A DNA stretch of 10,611 bases from Neomoorella mulderi. Lineage in GTDB: Bacteria > Bacillota > DSM-521 > Neomoorellales > Neomoorellaceae. Position 1 is the stretch's first letter, and each line of letters opens with the position of its first letter. Below are positions 6,906 to 10,611 of the stretch, piece by piece. Location of the stretch: the NCBI GenBank assembly GCA_011375465.1, contig DRZV01000004.1, positions 1-10,611 of the forward strand. The letters run 5' to 3'. Both the position numbers and the translations under genes were made by a program. The notes beneath the pieces were generated by a model, which was not told the origin of the DNA, did no database searches, and was given only the letters and a program-made list of their open reading frames with translations.

Positions 6906-7394
6906 CTACCTAAAGGGAAAGTAAAGACGGCAGGCGTGGCAGAGGGCTACAGCCAAGGCATCGGCCACATCATCGGGATGGGGTTTTTCCTCCAGGCCCA
7001 GGAGGAGTTGGACCATGCGCTGGATTTCCGCTTTAGTGGCCCTGCCATGCCCAGCCACCGCCTGTTTCACCTCCAAGGGGGCGTATTCCGCCACCTCCAG
7101 CCCTCCATGGGCAGCAGCCAGCAGGGCCACTCCCCGGGCCTGTCCCACCTCAAAGGCTGTACGGGCGTTTTTATTGAAAAAGAGCTTCTCCAGGGCCATG
7201 ACCTGGGGCTGATATTGATGAATGAGGGTGAGGAGATCTCTATATATGGAAACCAGGCGGGCTTCCATGCTTTTTCGCGGCGAAGTGAAAATGCAACCGC
7301 AACCCAACGGCAGGTACCGCTGGGGCCCCATCACCTTTAACAGCCCATATCCCACCCTGGCCACTCCTGGGTCTACGCCCAAAATCAGCACCAT
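6906..7394 (-). CDS. ruvC: Holliday junction resolvase RuvC
   Basis: RuvC is the dimeric RNase H-fold endonuclease that cuts Holliday junctions moved by RuvAB. Its four acidic active-site residues can be placed: Asp8 in LGVDPGVARVGYG, Glu69 in ALEKLFF, and Asp142 and Asp145 in PDDVADALAVALCH. The stretch FFNKNARTAFEVGQARGVALLAA is also typical. Length 162 is within the family range (about 160-190) and no core motif is missing. The ATG has AAGGGGG three bases upstream of the AT-rich AAAT spacer, and this site overlaps the stop of the bofC-like gene, suggesting coupling. RuvC here fits Clostridia; Bacilli lack it and use RecU. Confidence 0.97.
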   Translation of the reverse strand: MVLILGVDPGVARVGYGLLKVMGPQRYLPLGCGCIFTSPRKSMEARLVSIYRDLLTLIHQYQPQVMALEKLFFNKNARTAFEVGQARGVALLAAAHGGLEVAEYAPLEVKQAVAGHGRATKAEIQRMVQLLLGLEEKPHPDDVADALAVALCHACRLYFPFR

Positions 7395-7403
7395 ATTTCC
7401 CCC

Positions 7404-8003
7404 TTAGGGGATATTCGCCACATGGAGTTCAATTCCCTTTTTCTTCAGCGGGGGGGAAAATTCATCTAGGGAATCCAGCGCCACCAGAAGCTCCTCCTCT
7501 GAGGAGAACTCCGCCTCCCCCTTCTCTATCTTTTCCCTCCAGGAAGAAGGAAGGGCGCTGGCCGGGATGGGGGTTACCCTCAGCAGGGGACCTGGGGATC
7601 CTGCCGACCCCTGGTAGATGGCCACAAACCCGTCTTTGATTTTAAGATGCCTTTTGGTGGCCTCCTGGGGAGGAAGGCCAGGCACCTCCTGGATTAAAAC
7701 CAAGCGCCTCTTCTCGTCCTCCACTATCCTCCAGCCCTCGGTGGGGGAGAAATATCTGGCCAATTTTTCTTTATCTAAATTTTCCCAAGGAAGGTCCGAT
7801 GGCCAGGGCACCTCCTCGCTGCGGCCATCGGCCAGGTAGCGCCTGAGCACCAGAGGGGGTTTCCGGCCAGGGTCTTCAGCCGTTGCTGGAGGGGAGATGG
7901 GGGTTCCCCTGCCCCTGGCCATTTGAAAAAGGCCCAAGCCCGCTAGAAGGATCAGCAGACAGGCTGCTCCAAGAAACAGAGAACGCCGGCGCTTGTTTTC
8001 CAT
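7404..8003 (-). CDS. BofC-like protein (bypass-of-forespore C family), membrane-anchored
   Basis: This 199-residue protein has a basic start (MENKRRR), one N-terminal hydrophobic segment (about 9-27) and a proline-rich linker, so it is probably anchored and exported. The rest follows the BofC layout: a first domain containing LDKEKLARYFSPTEGWRIVE and RRLVLIQEV (about 74-106), and a C-terminal domain with HLKIKDGFVAIYQG (119-132), ITP-type strands ending PIPASALP, and FSSEEELLVALDSLDEF (166-182). In Bacillus BofC is an intermembrane-space inhibitor of SpoIVB signalling that controls sigma-K activation. Identification rests on this pattern and on synteny: bofC lies between the yebC-like gene and ruvAB in Bacillus, as I recall. 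Similarity is weak, and the tail after residue 183 is not recognisable. The start ATG has AGGA 7 nt upstream. It is probably the first gene of the ruv operon. Confidence 0.68.
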   Translation of the reverse strand: MENKRRRSLFLGAACLLILLAGLGLFQMARGRGTPISPPATAEDPGRKPPLVLRRYLADGRSEEVPWPSDLPWENLDKEKLARYFSPTEGWRIVEDEKRRLVLIQEVPGLPPQEATKRHLKIKDGFVAIYQGSAGSPGPLLRVTPIPASALPSSWREKIEKGEAEFSSEEELLVALDSLDEFSPPLKKKGIELHVANIP

Positions 8004-8053
8004 AATGTTCCTGGCCCTTTAGGACCAGAGCACCTCCCTTTCCATGTCCATCC

Positions 8054-8111
8054 ATTATAAGTCTAGCCGGCGTTCCCCTCATTTATACCTTAATTACATA
8101 ATTACATAATT
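8054..8111 (-). promoter_or_regulatory. Candidate promoter region of the bofC-ruvCAB operon with A+T-rich direct repeats
   Basis: A perfect TATAAT (minus strand, 8054-8059) lies about 50 nt upstream of the bofC-like ATG. No good sigma-A -35 box sits 16-18 nt upstream; the hexamer there is ATGAGG. Further upstream, 8092-8111, are two perfect tandem copies of AATTACAT plus a partial third (AATT), at the distance expected for an UP element. A GTATA pentamer also resembles sigma-F/G -35 elements, but no matching -10 was found. Consensus match only. Confidence 0.35.
8092..8111. repeat. Tandem 8-bp A+T-rich repeat (AATTACAT x 2.5)
   Basis: AATTACAT occurs at 8092-8099 and 8100-8107, followed by AATT at 8108-8111. 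It stands out in a G+C-rich window. It lies in the 117-bp gap between yebC and the bofC-like gene and could be an UP element, an operator, or a slippage product. Confidence 0.85.
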
Positions 8112-8120
8112 GCCCCCGCT

Positions 8121-8879
8121 TTAAGCCCCCACCTGCTCCAGGACTTCATCGGGTATCTGGGCATTGGTGTAGACAGCCTGGACGTCATCATGTTCTTCCA
8201 GCCTTTCCACCAGCTTAACCACTTTGGCCGCGATTTCGGGATCCTCTATGGTCACCGTGGTCCGGGGGACCATCTCCACCTCTGCATGGCCTACGGTGAC
8301 CCCGGCTTCCTCCAGGGCCTTCTTGACCTTCTCCAGCTCCTCCGGGGCCGTCTTAATTACCAAAATTTCCTCATCGGTATCGTCCACGTCTTCTGCCCCG
8401 GCCTCAATGGCCTTGAGCATTATCTCTTCCCGCTCTTCCCCTTCCGGGACCTCTACGCGGATGACCCCTTTGGGCTGAAATAGCCAGGAAACGCAGCCGC
8501 TTTCCCCCAGGTTGCCCCCGCTCTTGGAAAATATATGGCGGATCTCCGAGGCGGTGCGATTGCGGTTGTCGGTGGCTATATTTAAAAGCAGAGCCACTCC
8601 TCCGGGACCATAGCCTTCATATACCAGCTCTTCATAAGTGGCCCCCTCCAGCTCCCCTGTTCCCCGCATTATGGCCCGCTGGATGTTCTCGCTGGGCATG
8701 TTTATCTCTTTGGCCCGGGCTATGGCGGCCCGCAGGCGGGGATTGGTCTCGGGATTTCCCCCTCCTGAGCGGGCAGCTAGAATGATTTCTCTGGCCGCTT
8801 TGGTGAAGAGGCGGCCCCTCTTTTCGTCCATCTTGGCCTTACGATATTTTATATTGGCCCATTTGGAATGTCCTGCCAT
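8121..8879 (-). CDS. yebC: YebC/TACO1 family protein
   Basis: The protein opens with the family hallmark MAGHSKWANIKYRKAKMDEK and continues with LFTKAAREIILAARSGGGNP, AIARAKEINMPSENIQRAI, YEGYGPGGVALLLNIATDNRNRT, HIFSKSGGNLGESGCVSW and a C-terminal acidic domain. The 252-residue length is typical. I choose ATG 8879 because the family starts there and AGAGGGGGGAAG lies just upstream; the frame runs on to 8939 without support. YebC was long called a transcriptional regulator. Mitochondrial TACO1 and recent bacterial work point to a ribosome-associated role in translating proline-rich stretches. No terminator is visible between it and the bofC-like gene, so read-through is possible. In Bacillus the homologue lies in the same neighbourhood. 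Confidence 0.97.
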   Translation of the reverse strand: MAGHSKWANIKYRKAKMDEKRGRLFTKAAREIILAARSGGGNPETNPRLRAAIARAKEINMPSENIQRAIMRGTGELEGATYEELVYEGYGPGGVALLLNIATDNRNRTASEIRHIFSKSGGNLGESGCVSWLFQPKGVIRVEVPEGEEREEIMLKAIEAGAEDVDDTDEEILVIKTAPEELEKVKKALEEAGVTVGHAEVEMVPRTTVTIEDPEIAAKVVKLVERLEEHDDVQAVYTNAQIPDEVLEQVGA

Positions 8880-8910
8880 AACTTCCCCCCTCTCTTCTGC
8901 CCTCATTCTA

Positions 8911-8939
8911 AAAATATTAGCACAGAATCGGCTTTTCAA
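8911..8939 (-). promoter_or_regulatory. Candidate sigma-A promoter of yebC
   Basis: Minus strand TTGAAA (8934-8939), a 17-nt spacer, then TATTTT (8911-8916). The -10 ends 31 nt before the yebC ATG, leaving room for a short leader with the AGAGGGGGG ribosome binding site. The match is 5/6 and 4/6 with optimal spacing. An overlapping TTGCTT-18-TAATAT is an alternative. Confidence 0.5.
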
Positions 8940-8948
8940 GCAACAAAC

Positions 8949-9866
8949 CTAGCTGAAAACGCCGGTGCTGAAATAGCGATCGCCGCTGTCAGCCAGGAGG
9001 GCCAGTATCTTCTTGCCCCTTCCCCATCTTTGGGCCAGCTGGAGGGCAGCCCAGACCACCGCACCGGAGGAGATCCCCGCCAGGATGCCTTCTTCCCTGG
9101 CCAATCTCCTGGTCATGGCAAAAGCCTCCTCGTCCCTCACAGGGATCACTTCATCTATGAGATCCCGGTTCAAAATGGGGGGTATAAAATCAGGTCCTAT
9201 GCCCGGTATTCTATGGCTGCCCGCCTGCCCCCCTGACAGCAGGGCTGAGCTCTTGGGTTCCACCGCTATTATCTTCACCTCTGGGAGCTGGGGCTTCAAT
9301 CCCTCGGCTATACCTGTAATGGTTCCCCCTGTGCCTACCCCCACCACCACTCCGTGTAGGTCCTTGCCCATCTGCTGCAGGATCTCCTGGGCAGTGGTCT
9401 CTCTATGGGCCTGGGGATTGACGGGATTTTCAAATTGGTTGGGCAGAAAATAGTGGGGGTTTTCCTCCACCAGCTTTCGGGCCCAAGCCACGGCCCCGGA
9501 AGTACCTTGTTCTGCGGGGGTCAGCACCACCTCGGCGCCAAAGGCAGCCAAAATTTGCCTTCTCTCCCAGCTGGCATACTCAGGCATCACCACTATAACC
9601 CTATAGCCCTTTACTGCCCCCACCATGGCCAGTCCTATGCCGGTGTTGCCGCTGGTGGGTTCTACTATGGTGCCTCCCGGTTTAAGCTTTCCCTGCCTCT
9701 CAGCCTCTTCTATCATTTTCAAAGCTATCCTGTCCTTAACACTGCCTCCAGGATTTAGAAATTCCAGCTTGGTATAGATCTCCGCTCCCCCTTCGGGAGT
9801 TATTTTCTGCAATTTCACGATGGGGGTCTGACCTATGAGTTCCGTCACGTCCCTATAGACCTGCAC
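8949..9866 (-). CDS. cysK: Cysteine synthase (O-acetylserine sulfhydrylase, PLP fold type II)
   Basis: This enzyme makes cysteine from O-acetylserine and sulfide using pyridoxal phosphate. Motifs, numbered from the chosen start: VYRDVTELIGQTPIVKL; the PLP lysine Lys44 in NPGGSVKDR; the substrate loop PTSGNTG (71-77); the phosphate-binding loop GVGTGGT (176-182); GIGPDFIP; and GISSGA (264-269), whose serine contacts the PLP ring nitrogen. The end DRYFSTGVF is typical. I prefer GTG 9866, giving 305 residues: AAGGAGG lies 8 nt upstream and the family begins there. The longer frame from ATG 9893 adds nine residues, lacks a Shine-Dalgarno and begins inside a palindrome. The loop usually reading PETMS reads PEYAS here, so substrate preference (O-acetylserine or O-phosphoserine) is open. 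It stands apart from yunB and yebC by gaps of about 110 and 69 nt. Confidence 0.93.
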   Translation of the reverse strand: MQVYRDVTELIGQTPIVKLQKITPEGGAEIYTKLEFLNPGGSVKDRIALKMIEEAERQGKLKPGGTIVEPTSGNTGIGLAMVGAVKGYRVIVVMPEYASWERRQILAAFGAEVVLTPAEQGTSGAVAWARKLVEENPHYFLPNQFENPVNPQAHRETTAQEILQQMGKDLHGVVVGVGTGGTITGIAEGLKPQLPEVKIIAVEPKSSALLSGGQAGSHRIPGIGPDFIPPILNRDLIDEVIPVRDEEAFAMTRRLAREEGILAGISSGAVVWAALQLAQRWGRGKKILALLADSGDRYFSTGVFS

Positions 9867-9887
9867 CCTTCTCCCCTCCTTAAAAAA

Positions 9888-9911
9888 GGCCATGGAGGGA
9901 TCCCCATGGCC
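9888..9911. repeat. Inverted repeat (8-bp arms, 8-nt loop) just upstream of cysK
   Basis: GGCCATGG (9888-9895) and CCATGGCC (9904-9911) are perfect inverted arms, each also palindromic, around an 8-nt loop that contributes to a third palindrome, GGGATCCC (9897-9904). It ends about 22 nt upstream of the chosen cysK GTG start and contains the alternative ATG. It has no T-run, so it is not a terminator; it could be an operator or an mRNA hairpin. Confidence 0.7.
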
Positions 9912-9921
9912 TATATCCAGT

Positions 9922-9934
9922 GCGGCTCAGCCGC
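9922..9934. repeat. Short G+C-rich hairpin in the yunB-cysK gap
   Basis: GCGGC-TCA-GCCGC forms a perfect 5-bp stem with a 3-nt loop. On the transcribed minus strand it is followed by ACTGGATATAGG rather than a run of T, so it is not a standard rho-independent terminator for yunB. It may end yunB transcription weakly, or be chance. Confidence 0.45.
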
Positions 9935-9976
9935 CTTATATTTACATTTCGGGGCCCTTGGAAAAAATCCTTCTGC

Positions 9977-10611
9977 TCAAAACTCCAGGGAATGCAATAT
10001 GCCCTTCATGGGCTGGGAAGAGAAGTTTACATAGGTTTGGGGCACTGGGCCCACGATGATGGCCTCGGTGAGGGGCAAGGTGGAGGTCACCTTCACCTTT
10101 TCCTGGCTCAGGGAAGCCATGATCTGCACCTCCCCTTCCACCTCCAGGTAAATGCGGTGGCGGGTCTGGTTTATCCCCGAGGACTCAAAATTATCCCCCA
10201 CGTGCACCTTTACCACCCCCAGGGGGATAAAGCGCAGGGGAAGCCTGGGGCCATAGGCTGCCAGCCAGCGCACCCCCAACACCTGGCCCAGGGGCATATG
10301 GTAGGTCTGGGTTTCCATCTGGGCCAGGCGCTCCTGAATAGCCAGCTGGGCCCGAGCTTGAATCCGGCTTATTTCTAGGGCATCGGCAGCCATGAACACC
10401 ACTTTGCCGTCGGTGGTCCCAGGCTGGATTAAATTGCTATACTTCACCTCTCCCCTGAGGTTCTCCAGCACCGCCTGTTGTATGGCTTCCACCACCACCC
10501 TCCGGGCCTGGGGAACCGCCACCGTATCCAGGGTTTTATAGAGGCGCCACTCTAAAAACAGGAAAAGCAACGTGAGTGCTATCGGTACTGCCAAAAGGGG
10601 AATTCCTGGCC
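9977..10611 (-). CDS. yunB: Sporulation protein YunB, 5' end possibly outside window
   Basis: YunB is a sigma-E-controlled mother-cell protein needed for efficient sporulation in Bacillus; its biochemical role is not known. Seen here: an N-terminal membrane segment (PIALTLLFLFLEWRL), ARRVVVEAIQQAVLENL, the conserved core GPRLPLRFIPLGVVKVHVGD, FESSGINQTRHRIYLEVEGE, and the C-terminal TEAIIVGPVPQTYVNF. The frame is open to the right edge. A TTG at 10594 with AGGA about 9 nt upstream would give 205 residues. YunB proteins usually carry a basic stretch before the membrane segment, so the true start probably lies beyond the edge and I extend the call to it. The gene ends 110 nt before cysK. Confidence 0.92.
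   Translation of the reverse strand, partial: PGIPLLAVPIALTLLFLFLEWRLYKTLDTVAVPQARRVVVEAIQQAVLENLRGEVKYSNLIQPGTTDGKVVFMAADALEISRIQARAQLAIQERLAQMETQTYHMPLGQVLGVRWLAAYGPRLPLRFIPLGVVKVHVGDNFESSGINQTRHRIYLEVEGEVQIMASLSQEKVKVTSTLPLTEAIIVGPVPQTYVNFSSQPMKGILHSLEF

Noticed and set aside
8013..8083. Possible LexA/DinR (SOS) box upstream of the ruv operon
   Set aside because: I looked for GAAC-N4-GTTC-type symmetry; only single half-sites (such as GAACGCCG) occur, so SOS control is not supported.
8109..8132. Possible terminator after yebC
   Set aside because: The two GGGGGC stretches around the stop codon are direct, not inverted, repeats and no T-run follows, so no stem-loop terminator forms.
8977..8986. 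GCGATCGC palindrome
   Set aside because: It is inside the 3' end of cysK and fully explained by coding sequence; a single copy of this octamer has no clear meaning here.
9912..9976. Possible T-box or S-box (SAM) leader upstream of cysK
   Set aside because: The whole yunB-cysK gap is about 110 nt, lacks the conserved T-box or SAM-riboswitch motifs and has no terminator stem followed by T residues.

Overview
The window looks like a stretch of chromosome from an endospore-forming Firmicute of the class Clostridia, probably a Moorella/Thermanaeromonas-like lineage. The basis is the sporulation genes (yunB, a bofC-like gene, a spoIID family gene), the DUF2905 gene beside ruvB, the presence of ruvC (Bacilli use RecU instead), purine-rich Shine-Dalgarno sequences and moderately high G+C. 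The lineage is inferred from gene content only. Every gene I can support is on the minus strand, so the functional order runs from high to low coordinates.

Layout, in direction of transcription. yunB (from the right edge to 9977) encodes a sporulation protein whose 5' end may lie outside the window. An 83-110 bp gap with two inverted repeats precedes cysK (9866-8949, cysteine synthase). yebC (8879-8121) follows and has its own candidate promoter. A 117 bp gap holds a TATAAT box and A+T-rich direct repeats. Then comes a tight block: bofC-like, ruvC, ruvA, ruvB, DUF2905, a SigI-C/RsgI fusion, a spoIID-family gene and queA. Junctions in this block are short gaps or overlaps, so it is most likely one operon. 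The order yebC-bofC-ruv(C)AB-(DUF2905)-queA matches a neighbourhood I recall from Bacillus and Clostridia, where tgt and yajC normally come next.

Instead of tgt, the left 1.6 kb holds an IS607-family element: a degraded serine-recombinase gene (tnpA, four inferred frameshifts) overlapping an intact tnpB N-terminal half that runs off the left edge. An orphan Shine-Dalgarno sequence just after the queA stop suggests the element landed between the ribosome binding site and the start codon of the next gene.

Functionally the operon combines Holliday-junction processing (RuvABC), tRNA queuosine synthesis (QueA) and envelope or sporulation proteins (BofC-like, SpoIID-like). The most unusual gene is at 4060-5019. 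It encodes the C-terminal domain of the alternative sigma factor SigI joined to a complete RsgI-type transmembrane anti-sigma factor. The sigma region 2 domain is absent, and the Asn-Pro autoproteolysis site of the RsgI family reads Gly-Pro.

Outside the IS element no gene-free stretch exceeds about 120 bp. I saw no tRNA, rRNA, CRISPR array, riboswitch or convincing rho-independent terminator.
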